Assembly: GCA_024742695.1 (NCBI GenBank)
Contig: JANSXY010000026.1
Span: forward strand, 1-53,830
DNA from: Paracoccaceae bacterium
Lineage (GTDB): Bacteria; Pseudomonadota; Alphaproteobacteria; Rhodobacterales; Rhodobacteraceae
Direction of reading: 5' to 3'
DNA: 53,830 nucleotides
Positions 11,168 through 20,173 of the stretch are shown here, piece by piece. The stretch's first letter is position 1. Each line of letters begins with the position of its first letter. The translations under genes and the position numbers were made by a program. Under the pieces are notes generated by a model, which saw only the letters and a program-made list of their open reading frames with translations, did not search any database and was not told the DNA's origin.

Positions 11168-12228
11168 CCGCCCCGATCCCGTTCTTCGACGGACACAACG
11201 ATTTCCTGTTGCGTCTGCTGAAATCGCCCGCCCCGCGCGCCGAAACCTGGCTTGGAACGGCCGGCGCCGGGCATCTCGACCTGGGCCGGATGAAGCGGGC
11301 CGGTTTTGCCGGCGGCCTCTTCGCGATCTTCGTGCCGCCAGTGTCGGACGGTCCGCCACCGGATTTCCGCGCGCTGATGGCGCAGCCGCCCTACGCCTTG
11401 CCGATGCCGCCGCAGATGAACCACGACGCGGCGCAACCCGTCGCGCTGGCGATGGCCGGGCTCTTGCACTGGATGGAACGCGCCGCGCCGCAGGATTTCG
11501 CCCTGTGCCGGTCGGGGCCGGAGATCCGCGCGGCAATGGCGGGCGGCCGGATCGCCGGCCTCATGCACATGGAGGGGGCCGAGGCGATCGGCCCCGATCT
11601 CGACGCGCTGCATCTTTTCCACGACATGGGGCTGCGGTCGCTCGGCCCGGTCTGGAGCCGGCCGACGATCTTCGGCCACGGCGTGCCGATGGCCTTTCCC
11701 GGCGGCCCGGATACCGGGCCGGGCCTGACCGGGGCGGGCAAGGATCTCGTGCGGCTGTGCAACGAACTGGGGATCATGATCGACCTGTCGCACATGAACG
11801 AGGCCGGCTTCGACGATGTCGCCGCGATCTCCGACGCGCCGCTTGTCGCGACCCATTCGAACGCCCATGCGCTTTGCGCGTCGCCGCGCAACCTGACCGA
11901 CCGGCAGTTGCACATGATCCGCGACACCGGCGGCATGGTCGGGTTGAACTACGCGACTTTCTACCTCAACGCCGATGGCAGGGCCGACGCAGGTACCGGC
12001 TGGGACACGATCCTGCGCCATCTCGACCACCTGATCGCCGAACTGGGCGAGGACCATGTCGGGCTCGGCTCGGATTTCGACGGCTGCGTCTTGCCCGATG
12101 TGATCGGCGACGTCACCGGGGTGCCGCACCTGTTCGCCGCGCTGGCCGATCACGGCTTCGACGCGCCGCTGCTGCACAAGCTCGCGCGGGAGAACTGGCT
12201 GTCCTGCCTCGACCGCAGCATCGCGTGA
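11164..12228 (+). CDS. Membrane-dipeptidase family (M19) metallopeptidase
   Basis: Zinc dipeptidase related to renal dipeptidase, with 354 residues. Metal ligands of the amidohydrolase-like barrel are visible in order: DGHND (H11, D13), the bridging glutamate in MHMEGAEAI near residue 137, the histidine of DLSHMNEAGF near 210, the histidine of THSNAHAL near 230 and the aspartate of GLGSDFDG near 303. No signal peptide or lipid anchor is seen, so it is probably cytosolic. It is fused translationally to the chaC-like gene by a 4-base overlap; together they could degrade glutathione via Cys-Gly, although some M19 enzymes cleave D-dipeptides. Confidence 0.92.
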   Translation: MTAPIPFFDGHNDFLLRLLKSPAPRAETWLGTAGAGHLDLGRMKRAGFAGGLFAIFVPPVSDGPPPDFRALMAQPPYALPMPPQMNHDAAQPVALAMAGLLHWMERAAPQDFALCRSGPEIRAAMAGGRIAGLMHMEGAEAIGPDLDALHLFHDMGLRSLGPVWSRPTIFGHGVPMAFPGGPDTGPGLTGAGKDLVRLCNELGIMIDLSHMNEAGFDDVAAISDAPLVATHSNAHALCASPRNLTDRQLHMIRDTGGMVGLNYATFYLNADGRADAGTGWDTILRHLDHLIAELGEDHVGLGSDFDGCVLPDVIGDVTGVPHLFAALADHGFDAPLLHKLARENWLSCLDRSIA

Positions 12229-12255
12229 GGCCGGTGGACGGCGGCGGCGCGATCG

Positions 12256-13140
12256 TCAGCCGCCGACGAAATCGGCCCGGCGCTCCAACAGGGCGTCGCA
12301 CAGGTAGTCCACGAACAGCCGCACCCGGCGGACGCGGCGCAGGTCGCCATGCAGCAGGACCCAGGTCGAACGCCGCAGGTCGAGCGCGGTGCCCGGCACG
12401 CGCTGCAACTCGGGAAACCGGGCCTGAACCCACGAGGCGAGGAAGGTCATCCCCGCGCCGGCGCGGGCAAGGTGCAGGTGCATTTCCGGGTCCGGTACGC
12501 TGTGCCGGATCCGCGCCTTGGGAAACGGCGAGTTCCGGATGAACTCCTCCACCTCCGCGACCGGCCCGTAGCCGATCCAGCAAAGCCCCTCGCCGCGCGT
12601 GCCGGCCTTCGGCAGCGCCCGGTCGACGTAGCCGCGCGCCGCGTAGACGCCCAGCGCCAGCGGAAACAGCTTGCGGCCGACGACGTCATCCTCGACCGCA
12701 AGCACGTGGCGCACCGAAACGTCGGTTTCCAGCCGCTCGATGGAATCGATGCGGTAGGACAGGTTCATCTCGATCTCGATCTCTGGATAGAGGTCCGAGA
12801 AGGCGGCGAGCACCGGGGCCAGCAGGTAATGCGCCGTCATCGGATCGGCCGACAGCCGGATCCGCCCCGCCGCCTCGCGGTCCAGCCCCTGCACCGCGTT
12901 GACGCCCTTGAGCAGCGCCGCCTCGGCCTCGAAGGCCTGGGGCAGGAGCATCCGCCCCGCCGCGGTCAACGCCAGGCCGTCGGCGCCACGGCGGAAAAGC
13001 TGCGCGCCGAGGCGCGCCTCCAGCGCCTCGACCTGGCGGCGAACGGTGGCATGCGTACCGCCGATCTGTTCCGCCGCGCCGCGCAGCGACCCCACCCGCG
13101 CGACGGCGAGAAAGGCGGGCAGGGATTTCCAGTCGATCAT
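12256..13140 (-). CDS. LysR-family transcriptional regulator
   Basis: DNA-binding regulator of 294 residues from the ATG at 13140 (MIDWKSLPAFLAVARVGSLR); an in-frame ATG at 13167 would add nine residues. The winged helix-turn-helix spans residues 1-60 (AAEQIGGTHATVRRQVEALE), followed by an effector-binding domain of the periplasmic-binding type at about 90-290. It is divergent from the dehydrogenase at 13243, the classic arrangement for a LysR protein controlling its neighbour. The ligand is unknown. Confidence 0.93.
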   Translation of the reverse strand: MIDWKSLPAFLAVARVGSLRGAAEQIGGTHATVRRQVEALEARLGAQLFRRGADGLALTAAGRMLLPQAFEAEAALLKGVNAVQGLDREAAGRIRLSADPMTAHYLLAPVLAAFSDLYPEIEIEMNLSYRIDSIERLETDVSVRHVLAVEDDVVGRKLFPLALGVYAARGYVDRALPKAGTRGEGLCWIGYGPVAEVEEFIRNSPFPKARIRHSVPDPEMHLHLARAGAGMTFLASWVQARFPELQRVPGTALDLRRSTWVLLHGDLRRVRRVRLFVDYLCDALLERRADFVGG

Positions 13141-13162
13141 CGGGGTGGTCCGTTTTTGAACC

Positions 13163-13182
13163 GGCATGGGCCATTCTATGCC
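13163..13182. promoter_or_regulatory. Candidate LysR-type operator
   Basis: GGCAT-N10-ATGCC, an interrupted dyad between the divergent LysR and dehydrogenase genes, 60 bases before the dehydrogenase ATG. The position is right, but the arms are only 5 bp and it overlaps the alternative LysR start. Confidence 0.3.
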
Positions 13183-13242
13183 ATTACCGGACAGTTTTCG
13201 ATCCGCTATCTCGGCGCCAACCGAAAGCGGAAGGATCACGCC

Positions 13243-14223
13243 ATGCAAGCCACCCTGACCGCCTGGAGCATCCGCCGCTATGGCGGCCCCGAACAACTGG
13301 TCGCCGTCGAGCGCCCGATGCCCGTGCCGGGCCCGACCGAGGTGCTGATCCGCGTACATGCCTCCGCCGTCACGCGGGCCGACGGGATGATGCGGGCCGG
13401 CCTGCCCCGGTTCAGCCGCCCGTTCCTCGGCCTGCGCCGGCCGCGCAACGACCTTTCCGGCACCGGCCTGTCGGGCGTGGTGATCGCCGCCGGCGCGGAT
13501 GTCACCCGGTTCGCCGTGGGCGATGCCGTGTTCGGCGAGGCCGGCCTGCGGTTCGGCGCCAATGCCAGCCATATCTGCCTCGACGAGGGCGGCGTCTTGC
13601 TGCGCAAGCCCGAAAGCCTGTCGCACGAACAGGCCGCGGTGATGTGCGACGGGCCGCTGACCTCGTGGCATTTCCTGCGCAACCTCGGCGAATTGCGCGC
13701 CGGAGAGCGGGTGCTGATCCTCGGCGGATCGGGCAGCCTCGGCAGCGCCGCGGTGCAGATCGCCGCCGATCTGGGGGCCGAGGTGACGGCCACCAGCAGC
13801 GCCCGCAACGCCGGGCTGGTCGCGGACCTGGGCGCGGCGCGGGTGATCGACTACACCCGCGAGGATTTCCGCGAGGACGGCCGGCGCTATGACGTGATCT
13901 TCGACACGATCGGGGTCAGCAGCTTCGCGGCGGCGCGCGGCAGCCTGGGCCGCGCGGGGCGCTACCTGTGCCCGGTGCTGACGCCGGGTCTTCTGGTCTC
14001 GGTGCTCCGCACGTCGCTGTTCGGCCGGCGCGAGGCCCGTTTCGCGGCCGCGGGCCTGCAAGCGCCGGAGAAGCTGCGGGCCATGCTGGCAGAACTGCTG
14101 GCGATGGTCGAGGCGGGAACGCTGGCGCCGGTTCTGGACCGGGTCTACCCGCTCTCCGATCTGGCCGAGGCGCATCGCTACATGGAAGCCGGGCACAAGC
14201 GCGGTAACGTCGTGCTGGCCTGA
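13243..14223 (+). CDS. NAD(P)-dependent alcohol dehydrogenase / quinone-reductase-type MDR protein
   Basis: Medium-chain reductase of the zeta-crystallin (quinone oxidoreductase) branch, 326 residues. The ATG at 13243 has AAGGA 7 bases upstream. The GroES-like domain covers about 1-125, and the nucleotide site is VLILGGSGSLGSAAVQIAAD near residue 160. The cysteine and histidine pattern for catalytic and structural zinc is absent, so it probably reduces quinones or enals with NADPH without metal. Control by the divergent LysR protein is likely. Confidence 0.87.
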   Translation: MQATLTAWSIRRYGGPEQLVAVERPMPVPGPTEVLIRVHASAVTRADGMMRAGLPRFSRPFLGLRRPRNDLSGTGLSGVVIAAGADVTRFAVGDAVFGEAGLRFGANASHICLDEGGVLLRKPESLSHEQAAVMCDGPLTSWHFLRNLGELRAGERVLILGGSGSLGSAAVQIAADLGAEVTATSSARNAGLVADLGAARVIDYTREDFREDGRRYDVIFDTIGVSSFAAARGSLGRAGRYLCPVLTPGLLVSVLRTSLFGRREARFAAAGLQAPEKLRAMLAELLAMVEAGTLAPVLDRVYPLSDLAEAHRYMEAGHKRGNVVLA

Positions 14224-14264
14224 GCGGCGAGGCCCGCGCGGCCCCGCCGGTCAGGCCCCGCGGC

Positions 14265-17200
14265 TCAGCCGCCGGCGTCGAAGGCGGCAACGGCGGCGGG
14301 CAGCTGCGGCGGCCCGCTTCGGGCGGCAGCGGCTCGGCTGCCGGGCCACGGCAACGGGGCTGCTGGCGCCGGCGCCCCGGCCGGGGCCAGCCGGGCGGTC
14401 GCGGGGTTGCCCTGCCACCAGGTTCCGGCATCGACCGTCTCGCCCTTCATCACGAAGCTGTCGGGCGCGACCCAGGCGCCATCGCCGACCGTCGCGCCGT
14501 AATGGACGAAGGCATGCGGCGCCAGCGTCACCCCCGAACCGATCACGATCCGGTCGGACTTGAACACGCCGTCCTCCAGCGAATGCGCCTGAAGCTGGTT
14601 GTCGCGGTTCAGCGTCACGTCGTCGCCGATTGCCGTCAGCGTCTTTTCCGAGATCACCGACCCGTCGTCAAAGACACCGCGGCCCACCCGCACCCCGAGA
14701 AGGCGCAGGAACAACGGTTTCAGGGGCGTTCCGCTGAACAGGTTCAGTTCGAGGAAGACCATCAGCTTCCAGTGCCGCTCGACCTCCCAGAAGCCGAATT
14801 CGTAGATCGAACAGGTCTTGGGCCGCAACGCGCGGAACCGGAGCGAAATGGCGTCGAAAACGGCGCGAAGCGCGATTGCCGCAAGAAGGCCAAGGAAGGC
14901 CGACAGGCTCAGCACGAGGGGCGACCAGTTGCCGCCCGCGATGGTCGCGGCATAAAGGATCGTCAGAACGAGCCCCGCGGCCAGCCAGTGATACAGCAGG
15001 AAGCCGCCAATCGTCACGAGGTTGTGGCGCATCTTGGCGCGCAGGCAGCCCTGGCGCAGATCCTCGTCGTCCTCATAGACGTGGAACTGCCTGTCACGCT
15101 CCACCGACCGCGGAATCCGGAACGCGGGCGACCCCAGCAATCCGGTGTTCGACTGCACCGGCCCGTCGACCGGGATCGCCGTCTTGGTGCCGACCAGAAC
15201 GTTCTCGCCCAGCGCCATTCCCGGCACGCCGTAGATGTGGTTGCCAAGGTAGCTGCGCCCGCCGAACCGCGTCGGCCCCAGTCGCACGTGGCTGCCCGAG
15301 TACTCGGCATTGGCCAGGATGATGCCGTCCGAGGTCATCACCCTGTAGCCGAACTCGCACAGGAACGGGTAGTCCTGTTCCTGCGTGTAGCCGAAGTTGG
15401 AACCGGTCTGGTAGATCCCGTCGAAACGATAGCCGATCCGGGCCAGGTAGCCGGTGATCAGCGCGGAATCCCCGAAGACCTTGTTGAAGAACCGGCTGTT
15501 CGAGCTTCGCGCGACCACGCGGATCAGCCAGTGATGGATGCCGTAGAGCCGGTAGCTCTTGTCCGGTGTCAGGAAGGCGCGGGCCAGGCGCGGCACCACG
15601 ATGACCGAGAAGAGGCCAAGCAGCACACCAAGCGCGAACAGCGCCGTCGCGACCGCGGCGATGGCCGGCATCGCCTGAACGACATCGCCGATCTGGAACA
15701 GCCGCGGCGGCGCCTCTATGGGCGAATTGGTCTCGGTGTCGTAGACGAGGTGGAACAGGAAGATCCCGAGCGGGCCGTAGGCCAGCACCGGAAGGACAAG
15801 GGCGGCGGCGTTGTAGCCGACCATCCGCAGCACCGAGGGCGCATCGTGCCGGACGCGGCGAAAGCGCGTGTCCGTGGGCCGGCCGGGATTGCCGTGCCAG
15901 CGCGCGCCGGCCGGAACCTTCTGGCCTTCGACCAGCGCCGAGGCGTGCCCCAGTTCGGCCCCGTCGCCCATTTCCGTGCCGATATCGAGCGTCGCCCCGA
16001 CGCCGACGAAGGCGTCGGCGCCGATCTCGATCGGCCCGGTCACGATCTCACCGGCCTCGGCGCGGTAGCCCGCGATGTCCGCCCGGCGCGACACCACGGC
16101 CCGCGGACCGATCCGCACCAGGTCGGGCACCAGGATCGGCATGCCCAGCACCACCGCCGAGGGCGCGACCCGCGCCCCCAGGAGCCGCAGGTAGATGTTG
16201 TAAAGCGGCGTGCCGGCAAACAGCCGGATCGGGTTGGCGCGGATCAGGGCCTGCACGAACCAGACCCGCACATGCCGCCAGGTGTAGACGCCGAAACGCT
16301 CGGGGCGCATCCGCCCGACCAGCAGCCATTTCACCGCCACCGGCGCCAGCCACGACAGCAGCATCAGCCCGAGGGTCGCCACGATCATGTGGCCGTAGAT
16401 CGCCAGCGTTCCGGTGACGGCGAAGGTCCAGTCGACGGCTAGGAAACCCGCCCAGATCATCAGCGCGCCATAGCCGATGACGAGGCCGAGCTGGCCGGCG
16501 CCGGCCAGCCATTCGCGCACTGGCCCGAACCGGCGATGAGCCACGGGCGGCGGCTCCGGCTGGCCGGCCTCCGCGCCCTGCGTCAGCCCGTCGGCCAGGC
16601 TGCGGATCGTCGGCCTGTCATAGAAATCGCGCATCGTGACCGGGCCGAAGCCGCCGTTCCGGCGCAGCCGGGTGGCGAACCGCGCCATGATCAGGGAATT
16701 GGCGCCGATCTCGTCGAAGAAATCGTCGGTCACGCCGACCGGATCGCACCCCATCAACTCGCCCAGCATGGCGGCCATGACCGCCTCCGCCTCGTTGCCC
16801 GGCGCCTCGCCACGACCGCTCCGGCGGCCGGACAGCCTGAGCGCCGGCGCCGGCAGCGCCTTGCGGTCCGCCTTGTCCGACGGCAGCATCGGCATCGTGG
16901 TCAGCGACGTGTACCAACTCGGCACCATGAAGCCCGGCAGGGTGGCGGCCAGCGCGCGCGCGATCTCCTCGGGGCTGACCTCGGCGCCCTCGGCCAGCGT
17001 GTAGAAGGCGGCCAGTTCGTCGATCCCCGGCCCCGGCGAATGCTTGGTGACCACGGCCTGCGCGATCCCCGGCAGCTGCATGATCTGGCTTTCGATCTCG
17101 GTCACTTCGATCCGGTAGCCACGGATCTTCACCTGCGTGTCGATCCGGCCGTGGTATTCCAGCCGCCCCGCCTCGTCGATCCGGCCCAGGTCGCCGGATC

Positions 17201-18449
17201 GATAGATCCGGCCCGACAGGTTGTGCGGCAGACCGAACGGGTCGGCCGCGAAGGCCTTCGCGGTCTGCTCGGGTCGGTTCAGGTAGCCCGGCGACACGCC
17301 GATCCCGCCGATCACGATCTCGCCGGTCTCGCCGCGCGGCACGATCCGGTCGCTGCCGGGTTCGGTGATGACGACCGAATAGCTGGGCAGCGGCACACCG
17401 ATCGTCACCGGCTCGTCCGGCGCCAGCCGGGCCACGGTCGCGGTGACGGTGATCTCGGTGGGTCCGTAGGCATTCAGGATCATCCGCCCCGGACGATGCC
17501 AGCGGCGGACGATGTCGGGCGGGCATGCCTCGCCCGACACGATCAGAAGCCGCAGCTCGGGCAGGTCGCGCTCCATCGTCGCCAGCAGCGTCGGAACGCA
17601 GCACAGCGCGGTGATGTTCCGTTCCGCCAGGAAGTCGGCCAGATCCTCGCCGACCAGGTTCGCGCCGCCCTCGTTCGGTACCAGCGTCGCCCCGGCCAGC
17701 AACGGCACCCAGATCTCCTCGACCGAGAAGTCGAAGGCCAGCGTCAGGCCCTGGTAGACCCTGTCGCCGGGCTCGTAGCCATAGGTCTCGGCCGCGACCC
17801 GCACGAAGTTGACGATCGATCCGTGCTCGATCGGAACGCCCTTGGGCCGCCCGGTCGAGCCGGAGGTGTAGATGACATAGGCAAGCTCGGACGCCGGCAG
17901 CCCGGCTTCGTCTGCGCCCAAGGGCGCGTCGTCGCGGTCGGCGATGGCCGCGGCGTCGCTGTCGAGCCGGATGATCGCGGCGCCCGCACCCTCGCCGAGA
18001 TGGGCGAGGCGGTCGAAGGTCAGGATTGCCGTGACCCCGGCATCGGCGCAGATGTAGGCCACGCGGTCGGCGGGAAAGGACGGGTCCAGCGGCACATAGG
18101 CCGCGTTGACCTTGTGAACCGCCAGCATCGCGACGTAGCTGTCGACACAGCGCGGGAAGATCAGCGCGACCGCGTCGCCCGGCCCGACCGAACCGGCCCT
18201 CAGGTGCCGGGCAAGACGGTTGGCGCGCCTGTCGAGGTCGAGGAAGCTGACGCTGCCGGCCTCCGTCAGCACGGCATCCGCCCGTGCCAGGTGCGGCGAG
18301 GCGGCCAGCGCCTCGAACAGATGATTGAGGCGCTCGCCCGGTCGCCAGCGCGGCGCATTATCGCCGGCGGGCACGAGGATTTCGGAAAGTGCCGGAGGGG
18401 CGGACAGATGTGCCCCTCCGGTGCGCAGCGCAAGCGGCGTGTCGGTCAT
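14265..18449 (-). CDS. Pls-type membrane-bound single-module nonribosomal peptide synthetase
   Basis: Predicted to activate one amino acid and join it to itself at the inner membrane. It has 1394 residues. The adenylation domain spans about 45-530, with A3 YTSGSTGRPKG near 191, A5 NAYGPTE, A7 YRSGDLGR and A10 lysine in LPSDKADRKAL. The carrier protein spans about 548-620, with the phosphopantetheine serine in DEIGANSLIM near 583. Six membrane segments follow near 650, 682, 880, 927, 1147 and 1182. Between and after them are three soluble blocks with left-handed-helix acetyltransferase character, near 745-850, 1010-1130 and 1245-1345. This is the order of epsilon-poly-L-lysine synthetase (Pls); there is no condensation or thioesterase domain. 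The tail after 1350 is Ala/Pro-rich. The upstream EctB-like gene points to 2,4-diaminobutyrate as substrate; lysine or ornithine is possible. Confidence 0.9.
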   Translation of the reverse strand: MTDTPLALRTGGAHLSAPPALSEILVPAGDNAPRWRPGERLNHLFEALAASPHLARADAVLTEAGSVSFLDLDRRANRLARHLRAGSVGPGDAVALIFPRCVDSYVAMLAVHKVNAAYVPLDPSFPADRVAYICADAGVTAILTFDRLAHLGEGAGAAIIRLDSDAAAIADRDDAPLGADEAGLPASELAYVIYTSGSTGRPKGVPIEHGSIVNFVRVAAETYGYEPGDRVYQGLTLAFDFSVEEIWVPLLAGATLVPNEGGANLVGEDLADFLAERNITALCCVPTLLATMERDLPELRLLIVSGEACPPDIVRRWHRPGRMILNAYGPTEITVTATVARLAPDEPVTIGVPLPSYSVVITEPGSDRIVPRGETGEIVIGGIGVSPGYLNRPEQTAKAFAADPFGLPHNLSGRIYRSGDLGRIDEAGRLEYHGRIDTQVKIRGYRIEVTEIESQIMQLPGIAQAVVTKHSPGPGIDELAAFYTLAEGAEVSPEEIARALAATLPGFMVPSWYTSLTTMPMLPSDKADRKALPAPALRLSGRRSGRGEAPGNEAEAVMAAMLGELMGCDPVGVTDDFFDEIGANSLIMARFATRLRRNGGFGPVTMRDFYDRPTIRSLADGLTQGAEAGQPEPPPVAHRRFGPVREWLAGAGQLGLVIGYGALMIWAGFLAVDWTFAVTGTLAIYGHMIVATLGLMLLSWLAPVAVKWLLVGRMRPERFGVYTWRHVRVWFVQALIRANPIRLFAGTPLYNIYLRLLGARVAPSAVVLGMPILVPDLVRIGPRAVVSRRADIAGYRAEAGEIVTGPIEIGADAFVGVGATLDIGTEMGDGAELGHASALVEGQKVPAGARWHGNPGRPTDTRFRRVRHDAPSVLRMVGYNAAALVLPVLAYGPLGIFLFHLVYDTETNSPIEAPPRLFQIGDVVQAMPAIAAVATALFALGVLLGLFSVIVVPRLARAFLTPDKSYRLYGIHHWLIRVVARSSNSRFFNKVFGDSALITGYLARIGYRFDGIYQTGSNFGYTQEQDYPFLCEFGYRVMTSDGIILANAEYSGSHVRLGPTRFGGRSYLGNHIYGVPGMALGENVLVGTKTAIPVDGPVQSNTGLLGSPAFRIPRSVERDRQFHVYEDDEDLRQGCLRAKMRHNLVTIGGFLLYHWLAAGLVLTILYAATIAGGNWSPLVLSLSAFLGLLAAIALRAVFDAISLRFRALRPKTCSIYEFGFWEVERHWKLMVFLELNLFSGTPLKPLFLRLLGVRVGRGVFDDGSVISEKTLTAIGDDVTLNRDNQLQAHSLEDGVFKSDRIVIGSGVTLAPHAFVHYGATVGDGAWVAPDSFVMKGETVDAGTWWQGNPATARLAPAGAPAPAAPLPWPGSRAAAARSGPPQLPAAVAAFDAGG

Positions 18450-18500
18450 GGTCGGATTTGCCTTGTTCGAGAGGTGCGCGGGGCACCCGTCCTGCCGGGG

Positions 18501-19790
18501 TTACTCGGCGGCCGTGGCCCTCTGGCCGGCCACGGTCCGCGCGGCCCGCGCCAGGATGTCCAGCCCCCGCCGCAGCACCTCGTCGGGCGTGGTCAGCGGT
18601 GCGAGCACCTTGACCACTTCGCCTACGGGCCCCGATGTCTCGATGATCAGGCCGTCGCGGAAGGCGGCGGCGCAGATCGCGTCGGCCATCTCGCCGGTCC
18701 GCACGTCGATACCCTGCATCATCCCCCGGCCCTTCAGTCGCGACCCCGGCACCTGTTCCGCGATCCGGGCGAGGCCGTCGTGAACGATCCCGGCCTTGCG
18801 GGCGACCTCGGCCTCGAACGCGCCGTCGGACCAGAACTTCTCGATCGCGACGCGCGCGGTGACGAAGGCATGCTGGTTGCCGCGGAAGGTGCCGTTGTGT
18901 TCGCCCGGCTTCCAGACGTCGATCTCGGGGCGGATCAGCAGCGCCGCCATCGGCAGGCCGTAACCCGACAGGGACTTCGCCATCGGCACGAGATCGGGCA
19001 CGATGCCGGACTGCTCGAAGGCGAAGAAGCCGCCGGCGCGGCCGCAGCCCGCCTGGATCTCGTCGACGATCAGCAGCGCGCCATGTGCCCTTGCGATCGC
19101 GGCCACGCGCCGCATCCACTCGGGCCGCGCGGCATTCAGTCCGCCCTCGCCCTGCACCGCTTCCAGCAGGATCGCCGCCGGGCTGTCGATGCCGCTCGAC
19201 GCGTCGCCAAGCATCCGGTCGAGCAGGTCGGCAGTGTCGATCTGCGGACCCAGGTAGCCGTCGTAGGGTATCCGCGAAACACCGGCCAGCGGGATCGCGG
19301 GGCCGATCCGGTTGCCCCGGTTGCCGGTGGCCGCCAGCGCCCCCTGGGTGACGCCGTGGAATCCGTTGGTGAAGGCGATGATGTTGGTCCGCCCGGTGAC
19401 CTTGCGCGCCAGTTTCATCGCCGCCTCGACGGCATTGGCGCCGGTCGGGCCGGTGAACTGCACCCGGTGGTCCAGCCCGCGCGGGTCCAGAACATGGCGG
19501 CGGAACACCTCGAGGAAGTCGGCCTTGGCGTCGGTATACAGGTCGAGCCCGTGCGCGATGCCGTCGCGCTCGACATAGTCGAGCAGGGCGCGCTTCATGT
19601 CCGGATCGTTGTGCCCGTAGTTGAGCGACCCGCATCCCGCGAGGAAGTCGATGTAGTCCTCGCCCCCGGACGCTTGCACGAAACTGCCCTTCGCCGAGCG
19701 GAAGACCGCATCGAACGATCGGCAATAGCTGCGCACCTTCGACTCGTTACGCTCGAACACGGCCTGGCGCCCAAAGTGTTCGGAATGCAT
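18501..19790 (-). CDS. EctB-like diaminobutyrate--2-oxoglutarate aminotransferase
   Basis: PLP enzyme that makes L-2,4-diaminobutyrate from aspartate semialdehyde, using glutamate as amino donor. It has 429 residues, the EctB length, from the ATG at 19790 (MHSEHFGRQAVFERNESKVR), preceded by a G-rich ribosome-binding site. Class III features include the YIDFLAGCGSLNYGHNDP start, FTGPTGANAVEAAMKLARK, the cofactor aspartate in LLIVDEIQAGCGR and the PLP lysine in PMAKSLSGYGLPMA near residue 271. No ectA or ectC is present, so ectoine synthesis here is unlikely. It lies 51 bases upstream of the Pls-type synthetase on the same strand and probably feeds it. Confidence 0.9.
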   Translation of the reverse strand: MHSEHFGRQAVFERNESKVRSYCRSFDAVFRSAKGSFVQASGGEDYIDFLAGCGSLNYGHNDPDMKRALLDYVERDGIAHGLDLYTDAKADFLEVFRRHVLDPRGLDHRVQFTGPTGANAVEAAMKLARKVTGRTNIIAFTNGFHGVTQGALAATGNRGNRIGPAIPLAGVSRIPYDGYLGPQIDTADLLDRMLGDASSGIDSPAAILLEAVQGEGGLNAARPEWMRRVAAIARAHGALLIVDEIQAGCGRAGGFFAFEQSGIVPDLVPMAKSLSGYGLPMAALLIRPEIDVWKPGEHNGTFRGNQHAFVTARVAIEKFWSDGAFEAEVARKAGIVHDGLARIAEQVPGSRLKGRGMMQGIDVRTGEMADAICAAAFRDGLIIETSGPVGEVVKVLAPLTTPDEVLRRGLDILARAARTVAGQRATAAE

Positions 19791-20173
19791 GTGGTCCCCC
19801 CATTTCGGCATAATTCCGCCCCCCGCTTCCGCGCGTCGGCGGGAAGCGGCCGATGATCCAAAGGCAAACTTGATAACCGTCCGAAAGGCTAGCATCGTCT
19901 TTCGTTCCGAGTCTGCTCAATTCGCATGCAAGAGCGGGAATGTTCGATCACGCTTTGGATGGGTGCGGATGTGTCGCAGCGATTCCGGTACCTAAAAATT
20001 TTCTAAAATTGTGAAATCCCAAGCAGCACAATTTTAAGTTGAATTCGGGGGTCGCCATTCACCCGCGATTTTCGCCCCGAAACCGAATCGCGTGGCGCAG
20101 ATTCGGGGCAGGTGGCCGCGGACGACATGCGTGGCACGGCCGGCGAACTATCCGAAAGTATGGGGTAATTCGA
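19791..20173. other. AT-rich intergenic region upstream of the diaminobutyrate operon
   Basis: This 383-base gap separates the ABC ATPase gene from the aminotransferase. It contains an AT-rich block at 19990-20040 that contrasts with the GC-rich surroundings and includes the large inverted repeat at 20004-20036. A second repeat, CGCGATT / AATCGCG at 20064-20092, encloses a small TTCG/CGAA stem. No coding region or RNA gene was recognised. Confidence 0.6.
20003..20036 (-). promoter_or_regulatory. Operator-like inverted repeat overlapping a candidate promoter
   Basis: TAAAATTGTG at 20004-20013 and its exact complement CACAATTTTA at 20027-20036 are separated by 13 bases. On the minus strand TTGTGC (20031-20026) and TTTTAG (20008-20003) lie 17 bases apart and could be the -35 and -10 of the aminotransferase-synthetase operon. 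A protein bound to both arms would cover them. The cognate regulator is unknown and is not obviously encoded nearby. Confidence 0.5.

Noticed and set aside
19532-19540. GGTATACA inside the aminotransferase gene as a sixth GntR operator
   Set aside because: Only a partial palindrome, within a coding region and far from a promoter.
18501-19790. Ectoine biosynthesis cluster
   Set aside because: Only the EctB-like step is present; ectA and ectC are absent and the next gene is a peptide synthetase. The PhyH oxygenases in the window lie far away in sugar-acid operons and do not indicate EctD.
14502-19856. Two very long open frames (646 and 1106 codons) opposite the Pls-type synthetase and aminotransferase
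   Set aside because: Codon-bias shadows; the minus-strand products have clear domains and motifs, the plus-strand ones do not.
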